The notes: a model not told the origin generated them from the letters alone. 64,000 nt of DNA from Dethiothermospora halolimnae (GCF_037577855.1 NZ_JBAKFX010000003.1:62001-126000); one strand, 5' to 3'; counted from the first letter of the stretch, positions 34,557 through 45,671 are shown. Translations and numbers: made by a program.

Positions 34557-35966
34557 CTATTTCCTTCCCTTAATTAGTACCTCTATTGCCTTATCCTTTT
34601 GAAGGTCTTTTTTGTTATTTTGTAAGTATTTTGCTAGGGTGCTATCTAACATTTGTTTTGTAGTTTTATCTATTATACCATTGTCTTTTATTCCATTGTC
34701 CCTTTGAAATTTTCTTAATGATTTATAAGTTTTTTCATCATATATACCATCACATTTATCTATATCATACCCCATTATATCAAGTAGTTCTTCTGCTGCT
34801 AATACATCAAGGCCTACTGAGTTTAGTTTGTAGTCTTTATTAAAATCAAAGTTTGGTATTCTTACTAGCCTTTCTTGGATACTAGCCAATAGATCATCAA
34901 CAAGTATATCGGGGTTTACCCCAATTTTATTTATTGACTCTTTATTTGGACCTAAATATTCTGACATAGTAAGTTTTATCCCGTCTCCATTTTTTAGAGG
35001 TACTATTCTCTGTACTACCCCTTTGCCATAGGTTGTTTCACCTATTAGAGTTCCTGCCTTTCTATCCTTTATTGCTGCTGCAAATATCTCTGATGCACTG
35101 GCACTTTCACTATTGATTAACACTGCTATATTATATTTATTTTTATTTAGATTTGATTTATATGTTTCCATACTACCATCTGGCTCTTTTATATGGACTA
35201 TCGGTCCTTTAGGTATAAATAATCTTGATACAGATATAACTTGTTTTAAATATCCCCCTGGGTTATATCTAAGGTCTATTATTATATCTTTTATATTTTC
35301 TTTATCAAATAAATCTAATGCTTCTTTTATATGTTTATATGTTTGCTTATTAAACTCTGATAGTTCTATATAGCCTATGTTATTTTCCATTATATTATAT
35401 TTTACTGGATTAAGCTCTATTACTTCCCTTTTTATATTGAAATATAAGGTTTTATTTATACCATCTCTTTTTATTCCAAGCTTTACTTCTGTACCTTCTT
35501 CTCCCAATAGTAGGTCCATAAAATCTTTAATATCATAGCCCTTTACATCTACTTGGTCTACAGTTTCTATTTTATCTCCTGGCTTTATACCAACTTTTTG
35601 CGATGGACTATTTTTTATTGGTGCTATAACTGTTATATAATCACCTTCTTTTTTTATTCTTATTCCAACTCCAACAAACTCCCCTGATACATCTTTTATT
35701 AACTTAGCAAATTCTTCTTTAGTGTAGTAATCACTATATTTGTCTAATTCACTAAATATACCCTTTATTGCTCCTTCTATTAATTGTTCTTTTTTTACAT
35801 CATAAAGATAATGTTTATCTACAAATTCTATCATTCCCTTTATATATGATAATTCCTCATCGGTTACTTGCTCATAACTATCCTCTACTGCAAATACACT
35901 CTGAATGGGTATTATCACTAAAGTTAGTACTAGCATTAATGATATTATTCTTGTTTTTTTATTCAT
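34557..35966 (-). CDS. S41-family C-terminal processing peptidase with peptidoglycan-binding domain
   Basis: This 469-residue exported serine protease of the CtpA/CtpB type has a signal peptide at 1-26 (SVFA). A PDZ domain spans about 90-165 (GVGIRIKKEGDYITVIAPIK, SPSQKVGIKPGDKI). The S41 catalytic core follows, with nucleophile Ser290 in SASASEIFA, Lys315 in TYGKG and Gln319, spaced as in Bacillus CtpB. A peptidoglycan-binding helical domain closes the protein (about 388-445; LDIMGYDIDKCDGIYDEKTY). It follows the SLH gene at 35989 by 22 bases and closes the surface-protein cluster, so trimming of those proteins is plausible, though its substrate is unknown. Sporulation signalling is another known role of this family. 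Confidence 0.95.
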   Translation of the reverse strand: MNKKTRIISLMLVLTLVIIPIQSVFAVEDSYEQVTDEELSYIKGMIEFVDKHYLYDVKKEQLIEGAIKGIFSELDKYSDYYTKEEFAKLIKDVSGEFVGVGIRIKKEGDYITVIAPIKNSPSQKVGIKPGDKIETVDQVDVKGYDIKDFMDLLLGEEGTEVKLGIKRDGINKTLYFNIKREVIELNPVKYNIMENNIGYIELSEFNKQTYKHIKEALDLFDKENIKDIIIDLRYNPGGYLKQVISVSRLFIPKGPIVHIKEPDGSMETYKSNLNKNKYNIAVLINSESASASEIFAAAIKDRKAGTLIGETTYGKGVVQRIVPLKNGDGIKLTMSEYLGPNKESINKIGVNPDILVDDLLASIQERLVRIPNFDFNKDYKLNSVGLDVLAAEELLDIMGYDIDKCDGIYDEKTYKSLRKFQRDNGIKDNGIIDKTTKQMLDSTLAKYLQNNKKDLQKDKAIEVLIKGRK

Positions 35967-35988
35967 ATATGATACACTCCCTTTTTAT

Positions 35989-37524
35989 TTAATTAAATAA
36001 TATTATCTTCTCTCTGTAATCCTTTTGTAAATCCCTCTCTAAAAATTTTAAAAGTCTTACAAATATTTGGGATGTTTCTGCTCTGGTTAGTTCTTTATTT
36101 GGATATATCTTTCCTGCTTCATTTCCATTTATTATATCTATTTCATTTGCTATATATATGCTGTCTTTGGCCCAATATGGTATCTCATTACTATCCGTAA
36201 AAGATGTATAATAACCTGGATTTGGAGCTTTATTTTGAAATCCTAAAGCTCTAATTATACTCGTTATGGCTTGAGCCTTCGTTATAGTTGATTTTGGCTT
36301 GAATCTTAAAGGAGTTATCCCTTCTATTATACCTTTTTCATGGGCTGCCTTTACATATTTATATAATTGGTCATCTTTTTTTATGTCTATAAAGTTTAAT
36401 GGTTCTTCTTTGGCTTTATTATTACCCCTTATACTTATCGTCCTTTTTTTGTTTTCATCTTCTAGCTTTATATCACATATTTTAACTAAAGCTTTTGTAA
36501 ACTCTCCCCTTGTTATGGGTATATCTGGACTAAAGAATTGCTGACCCTTTTTTCCTTCAAATATTCCTAGGGAGTATAACTTTTCTATTTGGGATTTAGA
36601 TAGATGACCGGCTAAATCTCTAAATTTCGGTACTATAAGTCTTTCTATTTTGGGAACCATTTTCTTTGATAGTTGGATTTGTCCAGTATTTCCAAAACCT
36701 AAATAATATTTATTTGATCTCATATTTGGGAGATTAAAAGTATATTTAGATACTACTTCTCTATTTTCTGTTTTTATATAGCCACCATTAAAACTTGATA
36801 GATTGGCTTGGTTATCATTGTATATAAGGTTCTTAGTGGTACTATCTGATACATTTACCATAACTGTTCCTGTCCAATTTATTGCTTCCTTATCATCATC
36901 GTCTTCTGGTATGAGTCTATTATATGATATTGTATAGTTTATAAGTTTTGTTTCTGTATCTCCCCAAAAGTTTTCATATCCAACATCTCCACCGGTTATA
37001 TCTACTATAACCGTTCCTTCATCATCATTTATAGTGTAGTATTTTCTTCCCTTTATATTTCCTTGATAATAATCCGATGCAGGTCTTTTATCTATAACAT
37101 CGGATTTAGACAATTGGAAATCTTCCAGTTCATATTGAACCTTCCCTATTTTTTTTCCTTCTAATTTTATATCCTCTTTATATTTATCTAGTTTAGTATG
37201 GGATATAACTTGCCCTTTTTCATCCCTATCATCATAGGTTATTTCAAGCTTTATCTTTCTTCTTAGTTCCCCATCTAAATCATCATATTCTGGTGAGGTT
37301 TTAAGGTCAAACTTATATTCTACTGTTTTTAAATTGTCCTTTTTCTTTTCCTTAACTTCTAATTCTCCAATGAATTTTATAGGTTCCCCTGTTATAAAGA
37401 CTATTTCTTCATACTGATATTCATTGTATACTCCCCCAGAAAATCCAGCAGGGGCTGTGGCAAATACATTTAATGCTGGTATGAACAGTGTTGCTAATAT
37501 TAGTATAACTGCTGTTTTTTTCAT
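35989..37524 (-). CDS. Surface protein with C-terminal SLH triplet
   Basis: This 511-residue exported protein has a signal peptide (1-22, ending VFA). A unique N-terminal region (about 25-300) is beta-rich with a YNEYQYEEIVFITGEPIKF motif; I do not recognise the family. Three SLH domains occupy about 310-500 (PDIPITRGEFTKALVKICDI, KPKSTITKAQAITSIIRALG, PNKELTRAETSQIFVRLLKF), so it is wall-bound by its C-terminus. It is separated by 79 bases from the gene before it and by 22 from the S41 protease after it, which suggests one operon. Confidence 0.9.
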   Translation of the reverse strand: MKKTAVILILATLFIPALNVFATAPAGFSGGVYNEYQYEEIVFITGEPIKFIGELEVKEKKKDNLKTVEYKFDLKTSPEYDDLDGELRRKIKLEITYDDRDEKGQVISHTKLDKYKEDIKLEGKKIGKVQYELEDFQLSKSDVIDKRPASDYYQGNIKGRKYYTINDDEGTVIVDITGGDVGYENFWGDTETKLINYTISYNRLIPEDDDDKEAINWTGTVMVNVSDSTTKNLIYNDNQANLSSFNGGYIKTENREVVSKYTFNLPNMRSNKYYLGFGNTGQIQLSKKMVPKIERLIVPKFRDLAGHLSKSQIEKLYSLGIFEGKKGQQFFSPDIPITRGEFTKALVKICDIKLEDENKKRTISIRGNNKAKEEPLNFIDIKKDDQLYKYVKAAHEKGIIEGITPLRFKPKSTITKAQAITSIIRALGFQNKAPNPGYYTSFTDSNEIPYWAKDSIYIANEIDIINGNEAGKIYPNKELTRAETSQIFVRLLKFLERDLQKDYREKIILFN

Positions 37525-37603
37525 AATTACCTCCCTTGCCCAAGCGAAGCTTGGAAATTGTAAATTGATGCTTTTAAAATAGCTTTTTACTATTAATTGT
37601 TAA

Positions 37604-39262
37604 CTACTTTACAAGTATAAACTTACCATAAAAACCATCTCTTACAACATAAACTTTATCATTGGGTTTTAAATCATTATATGTTATGGATTCATTCCCC
37701 TTGACTATAAGAGCTTCTTCTAAATATTGTCTTAGTTCCATAGTTCTTTCCTTCCATTTATCATGAATTCTACTCCACTGCTTTACGTTATTTAAATTCA
37801 TAACCATTCCTACAGAACTATCATCATATACACTTTGAATATCTCCAATATTTATATTTTGCCTTAATAGGGAATCCATCTTTTTCTTGACTATTATTGA
37901 TGATATCCTATCTCCATCTGTATATATATATCCATACCAATCTCTAAGATGATTATCATCTACATAGTCACTACCGTCATCTACTGAATATTCCCCTGTA
38001 TATAATTCTTCCCTAGTTATTTTTCTGTTATCTTCTAAATCATATATATATGTTTCATCATCTATATATAATTCTTTATCATCATCAAATGATTCCCATT
38101 CATTTTTATTTAATAAAAAGAAATCTTCAAGAATTACTTTATTTTTAGTTATTTCATCTAGTTTTCCTGCATACAAATAATTTTGTCCTATATTAGAGTT
38201 ATTTATATCTTCATTATATACATACAAGACATCGGCCCTTATATCATTTCCTCTACCATCTCCAGATATAAATACATCCGATGATGTATTTAATGAGTAC
38301 TTATCTACTAATCTATTACTTTTTACTATTATGGTTCCATCATCAAACTTTATATTCTTATTATTTTCAAGTTCAAATATTTCCCCATACCAATTTATGC
38401 TATCAATCTTATCGGAATATGTCGTTTGGTATCTATTTTTTATATTCATTTTAGTAATTTTATCTTCCCCAAAAAAGTTCTTTGTGGCTGCATATACTTC
38501 TTTTCCCCTATAATATTTTAAATTTTGTTTTGGTACTTTATATCCCGACATATATATTGGGGATTCTTGGGAATATGATATCTTAGCTATATCTTTATCT
38601 TCTCTCCACTTACCATTTTTATATACCTTTAGGTCATTTAAAACCAATATGTCCTCAAGTTCATCTACTATAGATAGTCTTCCCTTATAAAGATTGGTTA
38701 TCTTTATTGAGTCTCCTTCTATTTTTATCTTTGTTGCCATATTTGAATTTAGTTCATCAAAGTATAACATAATTCTATCTCCAACATATAGGGTACTAAG
38801 GGGTACATTTGCTCCATTTTTAAGAGCTATAGTTATAGGAGACGTATAATATGTCTGATTTTTCCCTATTGAATTTCTTATGGTTATTTGATTTCTATCT
38901 ATATTGGTTATAATCCCAGTTCTTACTTTTGTACCAGGTTCTATATAGCCTAATTTAGCTGTAGAATAGCTTTCTAGATACTTTATTCTCTTTCTATGGA
39001 TTTCTCCATATATCTCCATTCCTGGCTTAAAGTCCACTAATCTAGCAAGGGTATTATCTACCTTGAGCACTGCATCTTTTAATATATCCAACTTATATAT
39101 GGGACCATCATATGTTTCTATTATAATACTATTGTTGTCTATTTCCTTTATATATCCCTCTATAGTACCACTAGCGAATAAAACTTCTTCACCAATGGCG
39201 GATGTAAATGTGATAACTATTAAAACTGTTAGTATAATTAATGTGGCTATTATTTTTTTCAT
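37604..39262 (-). CDS. Secreted protein of unknown family with repeated beta modules
   Basis: I do not recognise this 552-residue family. It has a signal peptide (1-24). The mature part contains several repeats of a short beta unit of the type GTIEGYIKEIDNNSIIIETY and TGIITNIDRNQITIRNS, reminiscent of OB-like or DUF5666-like modules, each followed by a Y/V-G-D-x-I/V loop. It is Lys/Asp/Tyr-rich and has no anchor. Only three bases separate its ATG from the stop of the giant IPT protein, so the two are translated from one message and probably act together. Confidence 0.7.
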   Translation of the reverse strand: MKKIIATLIILTVLIVITFTSAIGEEVLFASGTIEGYIKEIDNNSIIIETYDGPIYKLDILKDAVLKVDNTLARLVDFKPGMEIYGEIHRKRIKYLESYSTAKLGYIEPGTKVRTGIITNIDRNQITIRNSIGKNQTYYTSPITIALKNGANVPLSTLYVGDRIMLYFDELNSNMATKIKIEGDSIKITNLYKGRLSIVDELEDILVLNDLKVYKNGKWREDKDIAKISYSQESPIYMSGYKVPKQNLKYYRGKEVYAATKNFFGEDKITKMNIKNRYQTTYSDKIDSINWYGEIFELENNKNIKFDDGTIIVKSNRLVDKYSLNTSSDVFISGDGRGNDIRADVLYVYNEDINNSNIGQNYLYAGKLDEITKNKVILEDFFLLNKNEWESFDDDKELYIDDETYIYDLEDNRKITREELYTGEYSVDDGSDYVDDNHLRDWYGYIYTDGDRISSIIVKKKMDSLLRQNINIGDIQSVYDDSSVGMVMNLNNVKQWSRIHDKWKERTMELRQYLEEALIVKGNESITYNDLKPNDKVYVVRDGFYGKFILVK

Positions 39263-39265
39263 ATG

Positions 39266-42200
39266 CTACCTCCTTGTTCCAAATATCTTAAAGGTACCCA
39301 TAGTATTTAGTTTCGTTTCTATAGAAGAGTTAAAACCAATTTCTTGGGAAGTAATAGTTTCCCATGTATCTGTATATTCATTATATTTCTTAAACTGTAT
39401 ATTTTTAATTCTTCTTATTTTTGCTTTATTTCTATCGTACTCTAGTGTTATATTATAATTGTCTACATTTTGTATTTTTCTTTTTATTTGGTTATCATAA
39501 AAGTTAGCTTCTAATTTATATGATGTTGATAATCCCGTAATAGCATTACTTTGTTTATTATTATTCTCTCTATTTATAGTAAATCGTACTCCCGTATTTA
39601 AATCATCTTCATAATCTTCCATTTCATATGTGTTAAACATTTTAGGATTAAAATTTAATGTAAAATCATTACCTATTACTGTTATATCCTTTGTATCCCA
39701 ACCTGTTATAACCTCTGTTGGTATTGTTATGACTACATCCTTTGTTCCTGCTAGTTTTCCCGTTAATAAATCTATTGTAGTTTTTTCATCTCCATCATTA
39801 TTTCCTATTATTACATTTGCTATGTTTCCGGTTCTATTTATTACAGTATCCTCAACCATACCACCATCATCATCTGGTTTTCTAAAATCATCTGTATATA
39901 CAGGATTACTTTTATCTGATAACTCAGATGGACTATAGTTACCTATTGCCTTTATTTTAAATACATATTCCCTATCTTCTTCTATTTCTTCATATATATA
40001 AGTTGTCATATCTGTAGTTCCTATATATTTAGGTGTTTCATCATCTATTATTACATATATTTCATAACCCTTTAATTTATCTTTTTGAGTACTTAGTTCT
40101 GTCCAGTGTACCTTTATATATCTATCATATACAAGTTCTGCATCAACATCTAATGGTGGAAGAAGTTTAGGTAGATCATATTTTATATTTTCATATATAT
40201 ATGTGGCACCACCATCGGGATTTATAACCATAACTCCCTTTGCATTAAGTTTTTCCTTAGGAGTTTTCACCTTTAGGATTTGTGGGTCTATATACTCCAC
40301 TTCATTTGCTTCTGTACCACTTTTATATACATATTTTTCTCCTTCTATATATATTATCTCACCACTGACATCACCAGCTGCCTTTTCTATTTGTGGGTTA
40401 AATATAACCCTTGAGTTTTCTACAAAACTTGAACCTATTATCTTTATAGTTTCATTTCCTTCTATGGAAATTGTGTTTATACTTTTGTTGCTCTCTGGAT
40501 CTACAATATCAGTTATAGTGGGATTACTTAAATATGTATATGATCCACTGGGATTTGAGTTTGTCCCATCTGGATTTTTAACCCTCACTTCAACTTTGCC
40601 TGGAGTATTTGGTGGGACTATTACCTTTAACGTTTTATGATCTATATACTCTATATCATTATCGGGAACTTTAACATCTCCAAAGTAAACAACTAAATCT
40701 TCATCTTCATATCCTTCCATTTCATCTCTAAAGTCTTTACCTATTATGGTTACTAAATCCCCCCCATCAGCTGAACCTATGTCGGGTATTACTTCAGTTA
40801 CTTTGGGAGATGTTTCTCCACTTGTAAATTGAATATATATAGGAGGTTTTAGACTATCTGATGATGCAGTACCACCATCTTCTTGATTTATAACTACTAC
40901 TTTATAATAAGTAGATATCAAATTTTCTTCTATTTCTGGCATTTTAAATTTCAATTTATTAGGTAATGTATATTCTATATCTTCCTGCTCTATGGTTAAT
41001 ACATTTCCTATCTTTATTATGGCATCATCTCTAAAATCTTTACCTAATATAGTAATCGTATCTCCACCTTTATAATCTACACTTTGAACTAAAATTGGAT
41101 CATCATCAGCTACCTGTACTTCCTTTGGATCTTGTCCATCATTTTTGGTTATATTTATGATTTCTGGTTTAGTTGCTGGATTTTTATACTCAAATTCTCC
41201 CTTTGCAATTGCACCGTCAGGATTTATAACGTTTACATCCACTACTCCAATTTGATAATATGATGGAATTAATACATTTATTTTACTATTATCATCCGAT
41301 AATTCGGCACTGGGTGCATATCCTCTTTCTACTAATAATCTTCTGTCTTTTATCTCTAGCTTTATAAGTTCATATCCTTGGTAATTTTCATCATTTGATT
41401 TAAGTTTATTAAGATTTATAAATTTAGTATCTCCATTATAACTAAATTCTCCTGTATAGTTTTTGTCCCTATCTTTTACATTAATATTTACTTTATCATC
41501 ACTTCCATTATATTCTACTTTTAAACCTCCTTCCAATTTTACTGTTGTTCTTCCATTGTCTATTCTACCTGAATTTTCCTGTTCTCTAGGTACGTCTATA
41601 TTGGTTATATTTCCAAACCTCACTAATATATCTAGTTGTTCTTCCCCTTCCGAGTTTATACTTTCATATTTAGCAAATCCTTTCCCAGATATCTCTACAT
41701 CATCTTTCCCAAATCTACTACCTACTCCAGGAAGTATATTGGTTATCTCTGGAGATGATTGGTTAAAAGTGTAACTAAGTTTATTGGATCTACCAGCATC
41801 ATTGTTAACAATATATACATCAACTGTATTTGCTTCATTTTTCGATGTTAATATCTTTATATATCCTTTCCCGAATTCTGTTATCTTAACCACTTTCTCT
41901 CCAAAATGCACCTTAGGCAGTATATCTTGGAAATCCTTGTCGACTCTTTTATTAAGCTCTTCATCTGTAAGATTTGGTTCTTTATCTTTCCTAGCTTCTT
42001 TTAGCTCTTTTAATACATCTTCTTTTTCCTTATATCCCAACACTCTACCTTCATTATCTAGTATTCTAAAATCATCACGCTTTCCATTTCCGTTTATATC
42101 ATTAAAAAATTCGTTTTCATCATGCTGTAAATTTCTATTATCGTCATTATAAGGTTCATAAAACCTAAAGTCAGAACCTATTATTTCTACAAATTCTCCT

Positions 42201-45200
42201 CCCGAGGCACTTCCTTCAACTGGTTTTAACTCGGTAATTTCAGGTCTACTGGTAGGGACTATATATGTGAAACCTTCTTCTACACCTATGGTTGAACCAT
42301 CTGGATTTAATATTACTATTGAAACCGCCAATCTATCAGTCCCCTTATCCTTACTTAAATCACCATCATAAGGAGGAACTTTAGCTATAATAGTATCTCC
42401 CTTTACATTTACAGTTACATCATCTTCAGGAATTTTTATCCCATCTATAAAAACTTTACTCTTTTCTTTACCATTATCTTGAAAATCTCCCCCTTCTATT
42501 TCTATAATATACTCTCCTTCGGTTGAACCTTTATTCGGTTTTATCTTATCTATCCATGGTTTAGATTGGGGCTGAGTAAAGTAATAAAATCCTTCTTCGC
42601 CCTTTTTTATATCTGAATTTGTATCAGGGTTCTGTACCGTTAAATCATAATGGCCATCACCTTTATTCAATATTGGTACTCTAAATTCTATTTTGCCTTT
42701 GCTTATAGATTTTATTTTATTACCTACTATTTTATTATTTTCATCAATCTTATATAATGTTTTTAGTTTCAGGTTTATATCATTTCCTGCTTCCCCTTTT
42801 ATAGTTATTGACTCATTTTTAACTTCAATCCTATAACCTTCATTTCCTTCTTTATCTCCAATTATGTCATTTGAGTTATTTAGTTTTAAAGTATATGTAT
42901 TATCTACTCCATCAGATAATATAATACTTTCTCCATAACCCTTTGTTAATGTATATATATTATTATTTTCTTCATCATGAAGTAATATGCTATTGAAATA
43001 CTTTGCTAATTTAAGATATTTACCACCATCTTCCCTTGTGGCCAATTGCAGTATTTTATTATTTTCAGAGGATGTATAGTATTGGGGAGAAATATTTTTA
43101 TCATCATCATAGTGATAATCGTTTATGTCCCTTTTCCCAAGCTTTACGATTGTACCTATAAACTTATATATTCCGCTTTTCCCACCTGTTTCACCCTTTA
43201 GGTTATCAGCTGAGGTGGATGGAGATGGTTTCAAAAAGTTATCCCCAAATATGGTTACCAATGTACCTGTATTACCCTCTGATGGATTAAATCTATCAAT
43301 TTTAGGATCCGTATAGGTTTTTACATATTCAAATCTATGTATTGCCACTCCTCCTTCTTTATTTATGACTTGAAGTTGTGTTACTCCTTCATTTCCTTTA
43401 GGTGCATTAAATACAATGTTTTTTCCATCTCCACTACGATTTATTTCTTTAACCCTTTCGCCATCTATATATACTTCTACTTCTTCCCTAAAGTTACTTC
43501 CTATTATTGTAATTTCCTCCTCCCCATCTTCTGAAACCACATCAGGAGTAACTTCTTCTATATTAGGAATTTTATTTGCATCAACCGTTACAAACTCAAC
43601 TATATCAGGCACTATAACATTTAGACCACTATCTTCTGAATTTCTTATTGGATTAGTTATTTCCACAGGTGCCTTTCCTATATTATTAACCTCTGACCCC
43701 TTAGGAATTGTTATTAATATTTTTGAACCAATCTCATTTCCAATTGAACCGTCTAATGCATTTCCAGATTCGTCTATAACCTTAAGCTTTTTACTATCGT
43801 CTTGGTTTTTATCTAGTAAAATCTCTCCTATCTTTATGATGGGATACCTTACCTTTGTTTCTCCATTTTCTTCATATTTATGAATCATGAAGTTTTTTCC
43901 GTGTATTGAAATCATGAAATCATCCACAACTTCATATTTACCAGTCATATCATTTTTTTTCACTTGTATTCGATCAGGAATAATCCCATCCTTTTCGTCT
44001 ATTTCTGGTGTTAGTTTACTAGGTATAAACGTATATCCACCTTTAAGTTCTGCCCTATCTTTATATATATATATATTATCATTTTCATCTGTTATTATAG
44101 TTTCCATTTCTGCAACAACATCTTTTGTTGGGTCTGACTCTGCATCAGTTATGCTATTTATTAGTACTTTTATTATATCTAAATTTTTCTTAATCTGATG
44201 TTTATCTTCTTCTTTAAAACCTGCCTTATTACCTATTATGACTTTTATATTTTTCTCCACTGATTTAACAACTTTATCTTCTCTATATGTTCCTATATTG
44301 TCAGAAGCTTCGTCAAGTTTATACTTAACTTTCAATATATCTCCATTAGATGTTGATTCTACACTGGTAACTGGCTCTACATCCTCCTTAAGCTTTAAAC
44401 TATCTATGTTTAAACTTCCTAAATATTGACCCGATATATCAGCATAGCCTCCCGAGTCAGGCCCTATATTATCCCCAGTATTATCCTTTACCGAAATTAT
44501 CCTAGGTTTATTGGCTCCGTCTATTACTGTAAACTTATCATATACTTCCTCTTCAGTTCCATCTGACTTTTTTTGTTTTCTAGTTAGTATTTTTTCACTC
44601 ATAACTGAATCCATAGGATTATTTTCTCCTACATTATTAGTTAGGACTACATAGTACTCCCCCAATTTTAAACTACTGGGAACTTCAACGGTAAGTATAT
44701 CTAAATCCCCTTCACCATCTGATTTGTATGTAGGATTTTTTCCCCTATTATCGTTTGAATATTGATCTGTTCCATCTATATCCTTTAGAAAAAAAACGTC
44801 ATAATTATCTAGCTTAGTAGCTTTTAAAAAAACTTTATCTCCTACTTCTCCTCTATTGGGGAACATAGCCAAATCATCTGAAATATTTAATGGTTTTATT
44901 ATTCTAAATTGATCTAAATATGAAATATTTATTTCTACATCTACATTATTAGTATGTTTACTATTAAATTCAATTTTATCTTTCGTTGTAGTTGTTTTTG
45001 TTACCACTATATTCTGTAGACCATTTTCGTCTTTGAAAACTTGACTTTCAAACTCCAATGTATTATCTTCTGTAGATTCATTGTCTGCATAATCAAAATC
45101 TGTAAGATCACCTTTCCCATATTGAATGGCAATATCATCCTCCTCTAATTTTTCTAAATTACTTCCTACTATCTTTAATCTAGCATTGGTTTCCTCTGTT

Positions 45201-45622
45201 CTTATAACCCTAGTTACACTTTCAACCCTAGGAACATTCTCCTCATTAATAGGGATATCCACCCCGTTTATATCTAAAGTTTGTCCTAAAGTTTTAGCTT
45301 GTTCTTCGGTTAGATTATATTGTACTTTCTTATTAGTGTTATATTCCCTTTGACTTTCTGCTAAGGATTTGATACCTGAACTAGCAGTTTGCAGTGCTAC
45401 TTTAGAATTTTTTAAGTTATCACCCTTTATTAATATATAGGCTCCAAATACATTTCTATCGCTATCATAGGTCTTTCCTATAATAACCTTTGAAACATAA
45501 AAATCATCACTATGCTCAAATTCTGCTGCAAACACTTTATTTATCTCTCCAATGGGAAATATAGTTATTAGCATTGCAAATATAAGTAATAAACTTAACT
45601 TCCTTTTAAATGTCTCTATCAT
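39266..45622 (-). CDS. Giant secreted IPT/TIG-repeat protein with FN3 domain
   Basis: I choose ATG 45622, which has GAAAGGAG seven bases ahead, rather than an in-frame start ten codons earlier. The product has 2118 residues with a signal peptide ending KVFAA. At least eight IPT/TIG Ig-like units are seen, for example those with GSASGGEFVEIIGSDF, GSADGGDLVTIIGKDFRDE and GNTGTLVTIFGDNF. A fibronectin III domain lies near 1845-1935 (PLDVDAELVYDRYIKVHWTE), and a C-terminal domain follows. One IPT unit carries an insert with EF-hand-like loops (DDNRNLQHDENE, DINGNGKRDD), possibly for calcium. There is no SLH or LPXTG. With its neighbours it probably builds a long surface fibre or adhesin. The function is unproven. 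Confidence 0.9.
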   Translation of the reverse strand: MIETFKRKLSLLLIFAMLITIFPIGEINKVFAAEFEHSDDFYVSKVIIGKTYDSDRNVFGAYILIKGDNLKNSKVALQTASSGIKSLAESQREYNTNKKVQYNLTEEQAKTLGQTLDINGVDIPINEENVPRVESVTRVIRTEETNARLKIVGSNLEKLEEDDIAIQYGKGDLTDFDYADNESTEDNTLEFESQVFKDENGLQNIVVTKTTTTKDKIEFNSKHTNNVDVEINISYLDQFRIIKPLNISDDLAMFPNRGEVGDKVFLKATKLDNYDVFFLKDIDGTDQYSNDNRGKNPTYKSDGEGDLDILTVEVPSSLKLGEYYVVLTNNVGENNPMDSVMSEKILTRKQKKSDGTEEEVYDKFTVIDGANKPRIISVKDNTGDNIGPDSGGYADISGQYLGSLNIDSLKLKEDVEPVTSVESTSNGDILKVKYKLDEASDNIGTYREDKVVKSVEKNIKVIIGNKAGFKEEDKHQIKKNLDIIKVLINSITDAESDPTKDVVAEMETIITDENDNIYIYKDRAELKGGYTFIPSKLTPEIDEKDGIIPDRIQVKKNDMTGKYEVVDDFMISIHGKNFMIHKYEENGETKVRYPIIKIGEILLDKNQDDSKKLKVIDESGNALDGSIGNEIGSKILITIPKGSEVNNIGKAPVEITNPIRNSEDSGLNVIVPDIVEFVTVDANKIPNIEEVTPDVVSEDGEEEITIIGSNFREEVEVYIDGERVKEINRSGDGKNIVFNAPKGNEGVTQLQVINKEGGVAIHRFEYVKTYTDPKIDRFNPSEGNTGTLVTIFGDNFLKPSPSTSADNLKGETGGKSGIYKFIGTIVKLGKRDINDYHYDDDKNISPQYYTSSENNKILQLATREDGGKYLKLAKYFNSILLHDEENNNIYTLTKGYGESIILSDGVDNTYTLKLNNSNDIIGDKEGNEGYRIEVKNESITIKGEAGNDINLKLKTLYKIDENNKIVGNKIKSISKGKIEFRVPILNKGDGHYDLTVQNPDTNSDIKKGEEGFYYFTQPQSKPWIDKIKPNKGSTEGEYIIEIEGGDFQDNGKEKSKVFIDGIKIPEDDVTVNVKGDTIIAKVPPYDGDLSKDKGTDRLAVSIVILNPDGSTIGVEEGFTYIVPTSRPEITELKPVEGSASGGEFVEIIGSDFRFYEPYNDDNRNLQHDENEFFNDINGNGKRDDFRILDNEGRVLGYKEKEDVLKELKEARKDKEPNLTDEELNKRVDKDFQDILPKVHFGEKVVKITEFGKGYIKILTSKNEANTVDVYIVNNDAGRSNKLSYTFNQSSPEITNILPGVGSRFGKDDVEISGKGFAKYESINSEGEEQLDILVRFGNITNIDVPREQENSGRIDNGRTTVKLEGGLKVEYNGSDDKVNINVKDRDKNYTGEFSYNGDTKFINLNKLKSNDENYQGYELIKLEIKDRRLLVERGYAPSAELSDDNSKINVLIPSYYQIGVVDVNVINPDGAIAKGEFEYKNPATKPEIINITKNDGQDPKEVQVADDDPILVQSVDYKGGDTITILGKDFRDDAIIKIGNVLTIEQEDIEYTLPNKLKFKMPEIEENLISTYYKVVVINQEDGGTASSDSLKPPIYIQFTSGETSPKVTEVIPDIGSADGGDLVTIIGKDFRDEMEGYEDEDLVVYFGDVKVPDNDIEYIDHKTLKVIVPPNTPGKVEVRVKNPDGTNSNPSGSYTYLSNPTITDIVDPESNKSINTISIEGNETIKIIGSSFVENSRVIFNPQIEKAAGDVSGEIIYIEGEKYVYKSGTEANEVEYIDPQILKVKTPKEKLNAKGVMVINPDGGATYIYENIKYDLPKLLPPLDVDAELVYDRYIKVHWTELSTQKDKLKGYEIYVIIDDETPKYIGTTDMTTYIYEEIEEDREYVFKIKAIGNYSPSELSDKSNPVYTDDFRKPDDDGGMVEDTVINRTGNIANVIIGNNDGDEKTTIDLLTGKLAGTKDVVITIPTEVITGWDTKDITVIGNDFTLNFNPKMFNTYEMEDYEDDLNTGVRFTINRENNNKQSNAITGLSTSYKLEANFYDNQIKRKIQNVDNYNITLEYDRNKAKIRRIKNIQFKKYNEYTDTWETITSQEIGFNSSIETKLNTMGTFKIFGTRR

Positions 45623-45671
45623 AGGTGTACTCCTTTCAATTTTATTAGTCATAATCGATGTTTTTTTGCGG

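Noticed and set aside
39630..45353. Many plus-strand frames opposite the giant IPT gene
   Set aside because: They are Ser/Phe/Pro-rich shadows of the Asp/Lys/Glu-rich coding strand without start signals.
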